The notes: generated by a model from the sequence alone, not told the origin. A DNA stretch of 64,000 nt from Bradyrhizobium sp. 190 (GCF_023073415.1 NZ_JADPJL010000012.1:880501-944500), one strand, 5' to 3'. Numbered from the stretch's first letter, positions 31,626 through 41,283 are shown. Numbers and translations are program-made.

Positions 31626-34601
31626 CTACCTCTTCTTCCACCCCCCGCGATGTCCTGGCGCGCCACCGCTCGATCGTGGGGCGGGGCCGAACTCGGGGCC
31701 GGACTGGCGGGAGTCGGTGGGCTGGAAAATTTTGCTGCCGCTGTCGGGCGAGGGTTTGCGCGGGGTAGTGCGGTCGGGGCGATAGGGCAGGGATTCCGGG
31801 CCGTGCATTTCGTCGAGATGGGGTTTGTGAACGCGCGAGGTCGAGGGACCGCCGCTGCCGAGAGATTTCACCCCGCCCCGCGCACCTGCGGCGCGCGACC
31901 CTCCCCCTCCAGGGGAGGGTGAGGAAGAGGCTCCACCGCGCTTCTTCATGGAGTTGGCCGGCAAATTCGCCGCGTCGCCGTATTTCCTGGTGCCCGCATA
32001 AGCACCCGCTTTGGCGGCGACGCCGCGCTGCTTGATGGTGGGGTCGTCGACGACCGCCATCTCCGTCGCGCGCAATCGTTTGACTTCGTCGCGTAATCTC
32101 GCGGCTTCCTCGAAGTTCAAGTCGGCGGCGGCTTCGCGCATTCTTGTTTCGAGATCGTTCAGCACGGCCTCGAAATTGTGGCCGATGCTGATGACGTCGT
32201 CGGCCATGCCGCCGTCGCCGATCTCGACCAGCACGTGGTCGCGTTCGTAGACGCTGTTCATGATGTCGCCGATGGACTTCTTCACGCTCTCCGGCGTGAT
32301 GCCATGTTCGGTATTGTACTCGACCTGCTTTTCGCGGCGGCGGTTGGTTTCGGCGATGGCGCGCTCCATCGAGCCGGTCATCTGGTCGGCATAGAGGATC
32401 ACCTTGCCGTCGACGTTGCGCGCGGCGCGGCCGATGGTCTGGATCAGCGAGGTCTCGCTGCGCAGAAAACCTTCCTTGTCGGCGTCGAGGATCGCCACCA
32501 GCGCGCATTCGGGAATGTCGAGGCCCTCGCGCAACAGGTTGATGCCGACCAGCGCGTCGAACGCGCCGAGGCGAAGATCCCTGATGATCTCGATGCGCTC
32601 GATCGTGTCGATATCGCTGTGCATGTAGCGCACGCGAATGCCCTGCTCGTGCAGATATTCGGTGAGGTCTTCCGCCATGCGTTTTGTGAGTACCGTGATC
32701 AGGCTGCGATAGCCGGCCTGCGCGGTGGCGCGGACTTCGCCGACCAGGTCGTCCACTTGCGTGCGCGCGGGGCGAATGTGGACGGGCGGATCGATCAGGC
32801 CCGTGGGGCGGATCACCTGCTCGACGAACACGCCGCCGGACTCGTTCAATTCCCAGCCGCTCGGCGTCGCCGACACCGCGACCGACTGCGGGCGCATCAT
32901 GTCCCATTCCTCGAACCGCAGCGGACGGTTGTCCATGCAGGAGGGCAGGCGAAAACCGTATTCGGCGAGCGTCGCCTTGCGGCGGAAGTCGCCTTTGAAC
33001 ATGCCGCCGATCTGCGGCACGGTGACGTGGCTCTCGTCGGCGAACACCAGCGCATTATCAGGCACGTATTCGAACAGCGTCGGCGGCGGCTCGCCGGGTC
33101 GGCGTCCCGTGAGGTAGCGCGAATAGTTTTCGATGCCGGCGCAGCTTCCGGTCGCTTCCATCATTTCCAGATCGAAGGTGGTGCGCTGCTCCAGCCGCTG
33201 CGCTTCCAGCAGGCGGCCGTGGTTGTTGAGCTCGTCGAGCCGCAGCTTCAGCTCGGACTTGATCGACTTGATCGCCTGCACCAGCGTGGGGCGCGGCGTC
33301 ACATAGTGCGAGTTGGCGTAGATCTTGATGAATTCGAGATCGTCCTGCTTGTGGCCGGTGAGGGGATCGAACTCCTCGATATTCTCCACGGTGTCGCCGA
33401 ACAGGTTCACGCGCCAGGCGCGGTCTTCATAGTGCGCCGGGAAGATGTCGATGACGTCGCCGCGGACGCGAAACGTGCCGCGGGTGAAATCGGCCTGGGT
33501 GCGCTTGTACTGCAGCGCCACGAGATCGGCGATCAATTGCCGCTGGTCGATGCGCTCGCCCTTCTTCAAGGCAAACGTCATCGCGGTGTAGGTCTCGACC
33601 GAGCCGATACCGTAGATGCAGGAGACCGAGGCGACGATGATGACGTCGTCGCGTTCGAGCAGCGCGCGCGTCGCCGAATGGCGCATGCGGTCGATCTGCT
33701 CGTTAATGGAAGAGTCTTTTTCTATGTAGGTGTCGGTGCGCGGCACATAGGCTTCGGGCTGGTAGTAGTCGTAATAGCTGACGAAATACTCCACCGCGTT
33801 GTCGGGGAAGAAGCTCTTGAACTCGCCATAGAGCTGGGCCGCCAGCGTCTTGTTCGGCGCCAGGATGATGGCGGGGCGCTGCGTGGCCTCGATCACCTTG
33901 GCCATGGTGTAGGTCTTGCCGCTTCCGGTGACGCCGAGCAGCACCTGCGTGCGGTCGTTGCGGTCGATGCCTTCGACCAATTCCTTGATCGCGGTCGGCT
34001 GGTCGCCCTTCGGCTCGTACTCGGACTTGATGACAAAGGGCACGCCGCCTTCGGATTTCTCCGGGCGCGGCGGCCGGTGTGGCGTCCAGACTTTTACCTG
34101 GCCGTCGCCGCCCTTGAATTCCGGGCGGCCGTCGCGGATCAGATTTTCGAGCGCGTCGGCGGTGGCCTTGACGCCGAGCGCTTCCATCTTGTTGCGCGGC
34201 GGACGGGCCAGCGCCTCGTCGTCGTCTTCCGCCGTCGGCAGGCCGAGCTGCCGCGCGAGTTCAGGGTCGAGCGTCGGGATGGTCGCCGAGGTGCCGTAAT
34301 TGGCTTGCGGGGCTTCTTCGAGGCCTTGGCTCGACGCGTCGCGTTTGGCGACGTCATCGCTTGTTCCCTTGGTCGAGGCGCGCGCCCGATGCGCCGCGGC
34401 CTCGCCGCCGGCGCGGCGATCCCAGGAATTGTCCGGCGGCGGCTGCAGGCCAGTGCCCGAGCCCATGCCGGCATCGCCGCGGTTGAGCGCGGGGTTGAGC
34501 AACTCGGCCAGCGCCGGCCCGATCGGTTGCACGTCTGGCCGATGCGCTTTCGATTTGGGGGATTTGCCTGATTTTTTGGGGGTGTCGGGTTTCTTCGCCA
34601 T
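31626..34601 (-). CDS. uvrB: Excinuclease ABC subunit B UvrB with long N- and C-terminal extensions
   Basis: DNA damage verification helicase of nucleotide excision repair. The core has Walker A GVTGSGKT (about 221-228), the beta-hairpin [33 protein letters not shown], helicase motif [14 protein letters not shown], and a UVR domain with [16 protein letters not shown] for UvrC binding. At 991 aa it is about 300 residues longer than E. coli UvrB. The first 185 residues are charged, Pro/Ala-rich and disordered before [17 protein letters not shown]. After the UVR domain come about 110 low-complexity residues, part of which is encoded by a palindromic repeat (31865-31925). Long N-terminal UvrB extensions also occur in related genera. 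Confidence 0.96.
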   Translation of the reverse strand: MAKKPDTPKKSGKSPKSKAHRPDVQPIGPALAELLNPALNRGDAGMGSGTGLQPPPDNSWDRRAGGEAAAHRARASTKGTSDDVAKRDASSQGLEEAPQANYGTSATIPTLDPELARQLGLPTAEDDDEALARPPRNKMEALGVKATADALENLIRDGRPEFKGGDGQVKVWTPHRPPRPEKSEGGVPFVIKSEYEPKGDQPTAIKELVEGIDRNDRTQVLLGVTGSGKTYTMAKVIEATQRPAIILAPNKTLAAQLYGEFKSFFPDNAVEYFVSYYDYYQPEAYVPRTDTYIEKDSSINEQIDRMRHSATRALLERDDVIIVASVSCIYGIGSVETYTAMTFALKKGERIDQRQLIADLVALQYKRTQADFTRGTFRVRGDVIDIFPAHYEDRAWRVNLFGDTVENIEEFDPLTGHKQDDLEFIKIYANSHYVTPRPTLVQAIKSIKSELKLRLDELNNHGRLLEAQRLEQRTTFDLEMMEATGSCAGIENYSRYLTGRRPGEPPPTLFEYVPDNALVFADESHVTVPQIGGMFKGDFRRKATLAEYGFRLPSCMDNRPLRFEEWDMMRPQSVAVSATPSGWELNESGGVFVEQVIRPTGLIDPPVHIRPARTQVDDLVGEVRATAQAGYRSLITVLTKRMAEDLTEYLHEQGIRVRYMHSDIDTIERIEIIRDLRLGAFDALVGINLLREGLDIPECALVAILDADKEGFLRSETSLIQTIGRAARNVDGKVILYADQMTGSMERAIAETNRRREKQVEYNTEHGITPESVKKSIGDIMNSVYERDHVLVEIGDGGMADDVISIGHNFEAVLNDLETRMREAAADLNFEEAARLRDEVKRLRATEMAVVDDPTIKQRGVAAKAGAYAGTRKYGDAANLPANSMKKRGGASSSPSPGGGGSRAAGARGGVKSLGSGGPSTSRVHKPHLDEMHGPESLPYRPDRTTPRKPSPDSGSKIFQPTDSRQSGPEFGPAPRSSGGAPGHRGGWKKR
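31865..31925. repeat. Palindromic repeat inside the uvrB 3' end
   Basis: Forward strand: ttcaccccgccccgcgcacc, tgcggcgcgcgaccctcccc, ctccaggggagggtgaggaag. It contains the inverted pairs ccctcccc/ggggaggg and gcgcac/gcgcgc-like arms. In the protein it gives [19 protein letters not shown]. It looks like an intergenic repeat that inserted in frame. Confidence 0.6.
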
Positions 34602-34714
34602 CCGGCGAATATGGGATGAGTCAGCCAGCGAGAAAAGGGCAAACGGCCTCGCGGGCGATGCTGCACATCGTCATGTCAGCAGATGTCAGCAAGCCGATTC
34701 GGAACCGCCGCGCC

Positions 34715-34921
34715 TTACGCCGTCGGGGCGGTCGAGGGATTGACGATATCCAGATGGATCCCGCCGCAACGGGTGCATCGCATGGTCCAGTATTCGGCGC
34801 CGGCACGGCCGGGGATGATGCGCAGGACCGCGAGCGAGGCGGTGCAATCCGGACAATTCGAGAGCACCGGTGTCGCCTGCAGGATCTGTTCGGGAAGGGG
34901 TACGGAGATTCGGCCGGTCAG
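34715..34921 (-). CDS. Small zinc-ribbon protein
   Basis: A 68-aa protein if begun at CTG 34921 (L/M-TGRISVPLPEQILQATP). Two CxxC knuckles, SNCPDCTASL and MRCTRCGGIHL, are 30 residues apart and should bind one zinc. The domain ends HLDIVNPSTAPTA. No ATG, GTG or TTG gives the full conserved-looking N-terminus; the CTG overlaps the upstream stop codon as CTGA, like the common ATGA overlap. A GTG at 34867 would cut it to 50 aa with no ribosome binding site. Function unknown, probably nucleic acid or protein binding. Confidence 0.55.
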   Translation of the reverse strand: MTGRISVPLPEQILQATPVLSNCPDCTASLAVLRIIPGRAGAEYWTMRCTRCGGIHLDIVNPSTAPTA

Positions 34922-35163
34922 CGGCCGGCCGCCAGTTCCACCAGTAACGCTTGCGGATTCGCGAATCGCGGCTTGAAACGGTCGATGTGGGCTTTCGCGT
35001 CCGCGATCGCCGCTTCCGGATCCGACCACGCGAAACCGACTTCGAGGGTCGGAAACGCCATTCCATCGATCACCACCGGCTCCTGGTCTGCCCGTTGAAT
35101 CCTGGCGTGCCATAGCCCTCTCCCTGCTTCGAACGGCTGAATTTCAAAGCCGCCATAGATCAT
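34918..35163 (-). CDS. Hypothetical protein, 81 aa
   Basis: A small soluble protein beginning MIYGGFEIQPFEAGRGLWHA and continuing RIQRADQEPVVIDGMAFPT, with SDPEAAIADAKAHIDRFKP towards the end. The layout, a strand-rich front and a terminal helix, resembles small DUF proteins of rhizobia, but I cannot name the family. The start at 35163 is chosen since the frame upstream lies in a repeat. The stop overlaps the proposed start of the zinc-ribbon gene. Confidence 0.7.
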   Translation of the reverse strand: MIYGGFEIQPFEAGRGLWHARIQRADQEPVVIDGMAFPTLEVGFAWSDPEAAIADAKAHIDRFKPRFANPQALLVELAAGR

Positions 35164-35261
35164 GGCGTGTCCCCCGGATTGTCCCATGGGGCGACAGAAG
35201 CACGGCCAAGTCAGGGACTTTGTGAACGGGTTCACATTTGCGCAGTTTTTCAGCGGCGTTC

Positions 35262-35398
35262 CCCGGATGCGGCGCAGTGCGCCGCCCTTGCGGCGTGATG
35301 CGCTGCTGTTCCGGGGTCCATCGACTCGGGCGAGAGATCGTGGGTCCCGGCTCTGCGGAGCAGCGTTACACGCTGCACCGCGTCCGGGACACGCGAGC
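35262..35398. repeat. Dispersed repeat, tccccggatgcggcgcag type
   Basis: Reads ccccggatgcggcgcagtgc, gctgttccggggtccatcga, gggtcccggctctgcggagc and ctgcaccgcgtccgggacac. It contains several inverted pairs (cccgga/tccggg, gtcccgg/ccgggac). I recall similar elements in Bradyrhizobium. It separates two minus-strand genes. Confidence 0.65.
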
Positions 35399-35401
35399 AT
35401 T

Positions 35402-36622
35402 TCACCGCCGCGCCAAAATATGATCGGCGAGCACCGCGGCGTCGTCGCCGACGCCGGACAGGAACGAGGAATTCATCTTCGACAGCCATTGCAGGCCGAG
35501 GAAATACAGGCCCGGCACGGCGGATATGCCGTTGCGGTGGACTGCCTCGCCTTTGGCGTCGGTGACCGGGAGATCAATCCAGCCGAAATCGACGCCGTAG
35601 CCGGTGGCCCAGATCACCGCGGAGATGCCTTCCGCGGCGAGATCGAGGCGCGTGAGCGGCGCGGTGACGCAAGGCGGGTCGGCGAACGTCGCGCGGGCGT
35701 CGGGGTCTTCGGGCAGCTCCATGCGGCGCCGTTTCACATACGCGTCCACCGTATCGAGAAAGGTGGTGTAGACGAGGTCGGCGTCGGCCATGCTTTCGGC
35801 AAGACCCGGCGCAATCTCGATCACGCCGCCATGTGCGGCCTCGATGCGTCCCACCAGGATCATGCCGTCGGCGGCGAAGTTGCGGAAATCGACGGTGCGG
35901 CCGCCATAGGCGCCCGAAATGACAGGGCCCAGGCGTGCGGGCCCACGCTCTTCCGGCGTGACTTGATCGAGGCGCATCTCGGCAAGCCACCAGATCAGGT
36001 CGCGGCCGCGGTAGCGGCGCGGCAGGCGGCGGTGCCTTCCGACCGAGAGGTAGACGCGGCGGCCGGCCTGCAGCAATTCCTCGGCAATCTGCGCGCCCGA
36101 CGCGCCGGCGCCGGCGACCAGCACCGCGCCCGGCGGAAGCTGTCCGGGATTCTTGTAGTCAGCGGCATGGACCTGGAACACGGGATGATCGTGCAGCAGG
36201 TCCGGGACGAGGTTGCGCTGATAGGGGCCGGTGGCGACGACCACATTATCCGCCGCGATCGTGCCGTCAGTGGTCTCGGCGATGAAACCTGTGCCGTCAC
36301 GCTGCGACAGCCGCGTCACCGCGACGCCGCAGCGGATCGGCGGGCTGACGAAACCGGCATAGGCCTCGATGTATCTGATGATGTCGTCCGTGTTTGAAAA
36401 GGCATCCGGATCGTTGTGCGGAAACGGAAAGTCCGGCAACCGCACCGACCAGTTGGGAAACTGGAATTTCAGCCCGTCCCAGCGTTCGCTGCGCCAGCGC
36501 TCGGCGATCCGGTGGCGCTCGAGCACGAGGTGCGAAAGCCCGCGCTCCTTCAGCCGGTGGCTCATCACCAGCCCGGCCTGGCCGCCGCCGATCACGAGCG
36601 TTTCGATTTTTTCATCCGGCAT
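35402..36622 (-). CDS. Flavin-dependent monooxygenase/oxidoreductase (CzcO/FMO-like)
   Basis: A 406-aa two-dinucleotide-binding flavoprotein. The FAD motif is VIGGGQAGLVMSHRLKERG (8-26), the NADPH motif VLVAGAGASGAQIAEELL (about 167-184), and ATG motifs VVATGPYQ and VIWATGYGVDF follow. The FMO-type motif region KFQFPNWSVRLPDFPF is near residue 55. The family includes Baeyer-Villiger and N-hydroxylating enzymes, so the substrate is open. It overlaps the 3' end of a LysR gene by 11 bp on the same strand, suggesting joint control. Confidence 0.9.
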   Translation of the reverse strand: MPDEKIETLVIGGGQAGLVMSHRLKERGLSHLVLERHRIAERWRSERWDGLKFQFPNWSVRLPDFPFPHNDPDAFSNTDDIIRYIEAYAGFVSPPIRCGVAVTRLSQRDGTGFIAETTDGTIAADNVVVATGPYQRNLVPDLLHDHPVFQVHAADYKNPGQLPPGAVLVAGAGASGAQIAEELLQAGRRVYLSVGRHRRLPRRYRGRDLIWWLAEMRLDQVTPEERGPARLGPVISGAYGGRTVDFRNFAADGMILVGRIEAAHGGVIEIAPGLAESMADADLVYTTFLDTVDAYVKRRRMELPEDPDARATFADPPCVTAPLTRLDLAAEGISAVIWATGYGVDFGWIDLPVTDAKGEAVHRNGISAVPGLYFLGLQWLSKMNSSFLSGVGDDAAVLADHILARR

Positions 36623-37517
36623 GTCTCTGGCCCCTGCGGCGCATGGCGGGTTCTGCCGCCGCGCGGATAATCCAGCGCCGGAACGCGGCGAAATCGCGCT
36701 GCCCCGTGCTGAAGCCGCGATACACCAGATACCAGCGCATGCCTTTCGGCACGCTTAACGCAAACGGCGCGACCAGCCGGCCGGCGGCGAGGTCGTCGTC
36801 GATATAGGGGCGGATGCCCATGGCGATGCCGAGGCCGTCGACGGCGGCCTGCAGCGCCTGGCCGTAAAATTCGAACTCCGGTCCGCGGGCGGTGATGCGG
36901 GCCGTGCCGGCGGCCTCGAGCCATGACGGCCAGTCGTCGGGCGAATGTGCCACCCGGAGCAGCGTCGGCCCCTTCAGATCGGTGGGGCGTTTGAGCGCGT
37001 TCGCAAGGCGCGGCGCGCACACCGGCAGCAGGTCAGCGGCGAATAGCGGCTCGGCGATCAGGCCGGGCCATTCGCCGCCGCCGAGCTTGATGCCGCAGCT
37101 CCAGTCCTCGCCGAACGGCACCGCGGCGCCGCCGGTGGTGATGCGGACGTCGATATCCGGCTCCTGTTTGCGGAAATCCGCCAGCCGCGGGATCAGCCAT
37201 TTCATCGCAAAGGTGGGACCGACGCCGATGGTCAGCACGCGCACGCTGGAGGGGGCGGTGACCTGCGCGGTCAGGCTCGCCAGCGCATCGAAGATCGGGG
37301 TCAGCCCGCTTTGATAGGCGCGGCCCGCCGCCGTGGTGGCGAGGCGGTTGGCCTTGCGCTCGAACAGCGCCACCCCGAGCCGCTCTTCCAGGAGATGCAC
37401 CATTCGGCTGACCGCGGCGGCGGATACGTTGAGCTCGACGCCGGCGGCGGCAAAGCTGCCGGTCCTGGCCGCGGCCTCGAATGCCTTGATACCGTTGAGA
37501 AAGAGCAGCCGCCGCAC
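36612..37517 (-). CDS. LysR-family transcriptional regulator, GcvA-like
   Basis: A 301-aa LysR protein. The HTH lies at about residues 8-65: LNGIKAFEAAARTGSFAAAG, then ELNVSAAAVSRMVHLLEERL and LFERKANRL, typical of the GcvA subgroup. The C-terminal part is the effector-binding domain (VRVLTIGVGPTFAMKWLIPR). I chose GTG 37517 (VRRLLFLNGIKAF), preceded by cctgagggttac; frames further upstream overlap the divergent transporter gene. It probably controls the overlapping monooxygenase gene and the divergent TSUP gene. Confidence 0.9.
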   Translation of the reverse strand: MRRLLFLNGIKAFEAAARTGSFAAAGVELNVSAAAVSRMVHLLEERLGVALFERKANRLATTAAGRAYQSGLTPIFDALASLTAQVTAPSSVRVLTIGVGPTFAMKWLIPRLADFRKQEPDIDVRITTGGAAVPFGEDWSCGIKLGGGEWPGLIAEPLFAADLLPVCAPRLANALKRPTDLKGPTLLRVAHSPDDWPSWLEAAGTARITARGPEFEFYGQALQAAVDGLGIAMGIRPYIDDDLAAGRLVAPFALSVPKGMRWYLVYRGFSTGQRDFAAFRRWIIRAAAEPAMRRRGQRHAG

Positions 37518-37605
37518 GTAACCCTCAGGAAAACTGATGCCAGAGCAAGATAACTCAGTTTGCGTGCGCCGTCCAAGCGCGGCAGAAACGTATCTGGAGA
37601 TTCCA

Positions 37606-38367
37606 ATGACCTCGCTGATGATCGCAGCCCTCGGCGCCTTGATGGTCGCGACCGCCTTCCTGTCGGGCCTGTTCGGCATGGCCGGCGGGATGATCCTGAT
37701 CGGCGTGCTGTTGATGCTGATGCCGCTGCCCACCGCGATGGTGCTGCATGCGATCACGCAGATGGCCTCGAACGGCTGGCGCGCCTTTCTGTGGCGGGCG
37801 CATATCCGCTGGCGGCCGGTGTTCGTCTATCTGATCGGCTGTGGTCTGGCGCTCGGCGTCTGGTCGATCGCCCGTTACGTGCCGGACAAGCCGATTGCAT
37901 TGCTATTGCTCGGGGTGACGCCGTTCCTGGCGCGGCTGATGCCGAAGAACCTGAAACCCAATCCCGACAGTATCGCGCAGGGCTCGTTCTACGGCTTCAT
38001 CTGCATGGGCCTGATGCTGATGACCGGCGTCTCCGGGCCGCTGATGGACACGTTCTTTCTCGGCGGCAATTTCGGCCGGCGCGAGGTGGTGGCCACCAAG
38101 GCCACCTGCCAGGTCGCCAGCCATCTCACAAAACTGATCTATTTCGGCGGCATCGTCGACCAGGCGGCAACGCTCGATCCGGTGCTGGCGGCGGTCGCCA
38201 TCGCCGCCTCGATGCTCGGCACCACGCTGGCGCGGCGCATCCTAGAAGCGATGAGCGACGCGCAGTTCCGCACCTGGGCGAACCGGCTGATCACCACGGT
38301 CGCGGGCTACTACATCCTCTACGGAGGCTGGTTGTTGTTCACGCGCACGAGCGCGATGGCGTTTTGA
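37606..38367 (+). CDS. Sulfite exporter TauE/SafE (TSUP) family transporter
   Basis: A 253-aa membrane protein with about seven or eight hydrophobic segments. The N-terminal repeat has MTSLMIAALGALMVATAFLS, GLFGMAGGMILIGVLL, the TSUP hallmark. ATKATCQVASHLTKLIYFGG marks the second half. The family exports sulfite, sulfoacetate or other organosulfur anions. The ATG at 37606 follows ctggagattcca. It is divergent from the LysR gene with 88 bp between. Confidence 0.9.
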   Translation: MTSLMIAALGALMVATAFLSGLFGMAGGMILIGVLLMLMPLPTAMVLHAITQMASNGWRAFLWRAHIRWRPVFVYLIGCGLALGVWSIARYVPDKPIALLLLGVTPFLARLMPKNLKPNPDSIAQGSFYGFICMGLMLMTGVSGPLMDTFFLGGNFGRREVVATKATCQVASHLTKLIYFGGIVDQAATLDPVLAAVAIAASMLGTTLARRILEAMSDAQFRTWANRLITTVAGYYILYGGWLLFTRTSAMAF

Positions 38368-38395
38368 GTTAACCGCTTTTCGAGCGGAGGACCCG

Positions 38396-38713
38396 ATGAC
38401 CGGGACAACGGACGCGCTGGTGCTCGATCTCGTCGAATGGGTCGCGCGCGAGCCGAGACTCTATTCCGACGTGATCGAGACGTGGCGAACCTCGTGCCCG
38501 CGCCTGACGATCTGGGAGGACGCGGTCGACCGCGGCTACGTCGCGCGCCGACCGACGGTCGAGGGATTGCGGGTGACGGTGACCGAGGGCGGCGAGCAAT
38601 TTCTGCGCGCGCATGGCCGCTTTGAATTTCATCGTGCCGGCTCGGCGAGCCGTGGATGGATGATCTCCACCATGCGCTCGGCGGACGTGCCCGGCGGGAA
38701 GAAGCCGAGATAG
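38396..38713 (+). CDS. Hypothetical protein, 105 aa, overlapping the SCO1 gene tail to tail
   Basis: Starts MTGTTDALVLDLVEWVARE after cgagcggaggacccg, a good ribosome binding site. The first 75 residues look like a winged-helix-type fold (SDVIETWRTSCPRLTIWEDA, then GLRVTVTEGGEQFLRAHG). The last 30 residues are antisense to the SCO1-like gene, an 85-bp overlap, so the true C-terminus may be recent. It follows the TSUP gene by 28 bp. Function unknown. Confidence 0.7.
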   Translation: MTGTTDALVLDLVEWVAREPRLYSDVIETWRTSCPRLTIWEDAVDRGYVARRPTVEGLRVTVTEGGEQFLRAHGRFEFHRAGSASRGWMISTMRSADVPGGKKPR

Positions 38714-39249
38714 TTTCCGTCGCGATCCATTAGATAGATGAAAGCGGTGTGATCGACCGTGTAATCTGAAGCATCCTGGCGTGCGGGAACCTTGGCGTAA
38801 TAGACCTTGTAGGCATCGGCGGCCTTGCGGATCGCTTCCGTGCTGCCGGTCAACCCGATCAGGCGGGGGTGGAACATCGGCACATATTCGGCGAGACGTT
38901 CTGGAGTGTCGCGTTCGGGATCAACGGTGACGAACAGCGGCTGCACGCCGTCGCCATCCCTGCCCAGTTTGTCGAGCGCCAGGCCGATCGCCTGCAGGTC
39001 GGTCGGGCATACGTCGGGACAATAGGTAAAGCCGAAATACACCAGCATCAGGTGGCCGCGAGAATCGCGCTCGGTGCGGGTGTGCCCGGTGTGGTCGATC
39101 AATTCGAACGGGCCGCCGACCGGCTCTCGATTCCACATCAGGATGTCCATGATCTCGGCCGGCGAGCGTGCCGGCGTCTCAGTGGCGCATGCCGGCGCCA
39201 GCATCAGCCAGAAACTGAGGCAGGCGCAGCAGGCGGTGCGGACGATCAT
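38629..39249 (-). CDS. SCO1/SenC-family protein
   Basis: A 206-aa thioredoxin-fold copper chaperone-like protein with a signal peptide (MIVRTACCACLSFWLMLAPAC). The CxxxC motif is TYCPDVCPTD, and the distal His is in YTVDHTAFIYLMD, so all three copper ligands are present. SCO proteins deliver copper to cytochrome oxidases or act as thiol reductases. The ATG overlaps the stop of the MBL-fold gene by 4 bp (ATGA). The cbb3 locus 3 kb away is a possible client. Confidence 0.92.
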   Translation of the reverse strand: MIVRTACCACLSFWLMLAPACATETPARSPAEIMDILMWNREPVGGPFELIDHTGHTRTERDSRGHLMLVYFGFTYCPDVCPTDLQAIGLALDKLGRDGDGVQPLFVTVDPERDTPERLAEYVPMFHPRLIGLTGSTEAIRKAADAYKVYYAKVPARQDASDYTVDHTAFIYLMDRDGNYLGFFPPGTSAERMVEIIHPRLAEPAR

Positions 39250-40361
39250 GTGCCGAAGGAAAGGCGGCTGCCGGTCGTGGTGACCAGCACCTTGTCGCCC
39301 ATCTGCGCGGTCGCCTCCTGGACGAAGTTCAGCCCGCTGCAATGCATGGGGATCACCGCGTCCGGCTCGAGCGCCTTGATCTCGCCGACGACCTGCTTGA
39401 GGTAATCCGCCGGCGCCGGCCCGAGATGGAAGCCGCCGACGACGGCGTGCACCTTCTGAATACCCGAGACCTCCTGCGCTTGCTTCACCGAATTGACGAG
39501 GCCGACATGGCCGCAGGAGCTGATCACGACGAGGCCCATATTCTTGATGTTGAAGCAGGTCGCGTGCTCGTGGATGTGTTCGTCGGGAACGATCTTGCCT
39601 TCCATCTCCGCTGGCAGATAGTGGCCGGAATTGCAGCCGAGGCCATCCTTGATGCCGAACTCGACCCAGGTCTGCGGCAGAATGCGTTCGCCGCTGCGGC
39701 GCGTGATCTTGCCGGTGGTGAAGGCGTGGCCCGCGATCACGGTCGGCGTTTCGCATAGCACCGTTGTTACCCTTTGCGCGGCGAGTTGGCGGCGGTCGAG
39801 CGTGCCGAAATCGGTGAATTGGCCCTTTGTCGGCGTCGGACTGACGCGATGACAGAAATTGTCCTCGCCGCCGGCGTAGAGTTTGATGTCGGCGGGAAGC
39901 TTGCTGCGGAATTTGTCGAGGAAGCCGAGCAGGCCGCCGAAATGATCGTAGTGGCCGTGACTGACGATCAACGCATCGAGTTTTGCGGGATCGACACCGA
40001 CCAGTTCCATGTTGTTGAGGAGCACCTCAGGCGTATAGCCGTAGTCCAGCATTATCGTGCGCGTATTGCCACCCGCCTGCGATTCCAGCCATAGCGACAG
40101 GCCCCATTCATTGTGCAACGTCTTGCGGAAATCGGCGCCGCGCGCCGCCGGCACGATCGATACGCCGTTGGCCTGCTTGGGGCGCAGGAACAGATCGTAA
40201 CTGCTGTCGACGAGGACGCGGATCGAGAGCTTGTCCACCGCCGGCACCTCGATCGGTGCGGCGCTGGCGATCTCGACGCACGAAAACGCGTTGGCGGCGG
40301 CGGCGCTGGCGAAGGCTGCGGAAGCTTTCAGAAAATCGCGACGGGCTAAATCCTTGGTCAT
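39246..40361 (-). CDS. Tat-exported MBL-fold metallohydrolase
   Basis: A 371-aa protein with a twin-arginine signal (LARRDFLKASAAFASAAAAN). The metal motif is VSHGHYDHFGGLLGFLDKF (HxHxDH with Tyr, HGHYDH), and ISSCGHVGLVNSV and VVGGFHLGPA supply later ligands. It resembles the methyl-pterin synthase-like branch of the metallo-beta-lactamase fold. The substrate is unknown. It is co-transcribed with the SCO1-like gene, suggesting a periplasmic redox or metal context. Confidence 0.88.
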   Translation of the reverse strand: MTKDLARRDFLKASAAFASAAAANAFSCVEIASAAPIEVPAVDKLSIRVLVDSSYDLFLRPKQANGVSIVPAARGADFRKTLHNEWGLSLWLESQAGGNTRTIMLDYGYTPEVLLNNMELVGVDPAKLDALIVSHGHYDHFGGLLGFLDKFRSKLPADIKLYAGGEDNFCHRVSPTPTKGQFTDFGTLDRRQLAAQRVTTVLCETPTVIAGHAFTTGKITRRSGERILPQTWVEFGIKDGLGCNSGHYLPAEMEGKIVPDEHIHEHATCFNIKNMGLVVISSCGHVGLVNSVKQAQEVSGIQKVHAVVGGFHLGPAPADYLKQVVGEIKALEPDAVIPMHCSGLNFVQEATAQMGDKVLVTTTGSRLSFGT

Positions 40362-40575
40362 TGGTATTCTCCCAAGAACCTTGGTTATGAATGTCGCTGG
40401 TCATCCGCCAAGATTAGGCGCAATCGCACGCCCGCTCAATGCAGGGAACGCGCGGTCCGCTCATCACTTTCGCGCGCGGCGGCAACTGCGCCATTGACTC
40501 GGCCGTCCGGCCTGCCAAATTCATGCAATCGCATCCACTTTGCGATGCCCCGGTTTCATCACAGCAGGATCGCCC

Positions 40576-41283
40576 ATGATCGACCTTCACTACTGGACCA
40601 CACCGAATGGCCACAAGATCACGATGTTCCTCGAAGAGACCGGGCTTGCCTACAAGATCTTTCCGGTCAACATCGGCAAGGGCGAGCAGTTCAAGCCGGA
40701 GTTTCTGGCGATCGCGCCCAACAACCGCATTCCTGCGATGGTCGATCACGAACCGAAGGGCGGCGGAAAGCCAGTCTCGATCTTCGAGTCCGGCGCGATG
40801 CTGCTGTATCTCGCCGAAAAGACCGGAAAGTTTTTGCCGTCGGATCTCTACGGCCGCTACGACGCGATCCAGTGGACGTTCTGGCAGATGGGCGGGCTCG
40901 GCCCGATGGCCGGCCAGAACCACCACTTCAGAAATTACGCGGTAGAAAAAATCAAATACGCCATCGACCGCTATGTGAACGAGACCAACCGGCTCTATGG
41001 CGTGCTCAACAAGCGCCTCGCCGATCGCGAATTCATCGCCGGCGACTATTCGATCGCAGACATGGCGAGCTATCCCTGGGTCGTGCCCTACAAGAACCAG
41101 GACCAGAATATCGACGACTTCCCGCATCTGAAGCGCTGGCTGGAAACCATCCGCGCCCGGCCGGCGACCGAGCGCGCCTATGCCAAGGCCAAGGAGGTCA
41201 ATCCGAACTTCGGCCAGCCCGTCAACCGCACCGAGGAGGAGCGCAGGATCCTGTTCGGCCAGACCGCGGCGGTGGTGCGGTAG
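40576..41283 (+). CDS. Glutathione S-transferase, Nu class (YghU/YfcG-like)
   Basis: A 235-aa GST. It starts MIDLHYWTTPNGHKITMFLE, with the TPNG(H/Q)K motif of Nu-class enzymes that show disulfide-bond reductase activity. NNRIPAMVDHE and FESGAMLLYLAEKTG complete the thioredoxin-like domain (to about residue 85). The helical domain has FIAGDYSIADMASYPWV. The ATG at 40576 is used; an upstream start at 40540 adds residues without homology. Confidence 0.93.
   Translation: MIDLHYWTTPNGHKITMFLEETGLAYKIFPVNIGKGEQFKPEFLAIAPNNRIPAMVDHEPKGGGKPVSIFESGAMLLYLAEKTGKFLPSDLYGRYDAIQWTFWQMGGLGPMAGQNHHFRNYAVEKIKYAIDRYVNETNRLYGVLNKRLADREFIAGDYSIADMASYPWVVPYKNQDQNIDDFPHLKRWLETIRARPATERAYAKAKEVNPNFGQPVNRTEEERRILFGQTAAVVR

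Noticed and set aside
32178..34571. 797-codon open frame on the plus strand opposite uvrB
   Set aside because: Antisense shadow of uvrB; composition is typical of the complementary frame of a high-GC gene.
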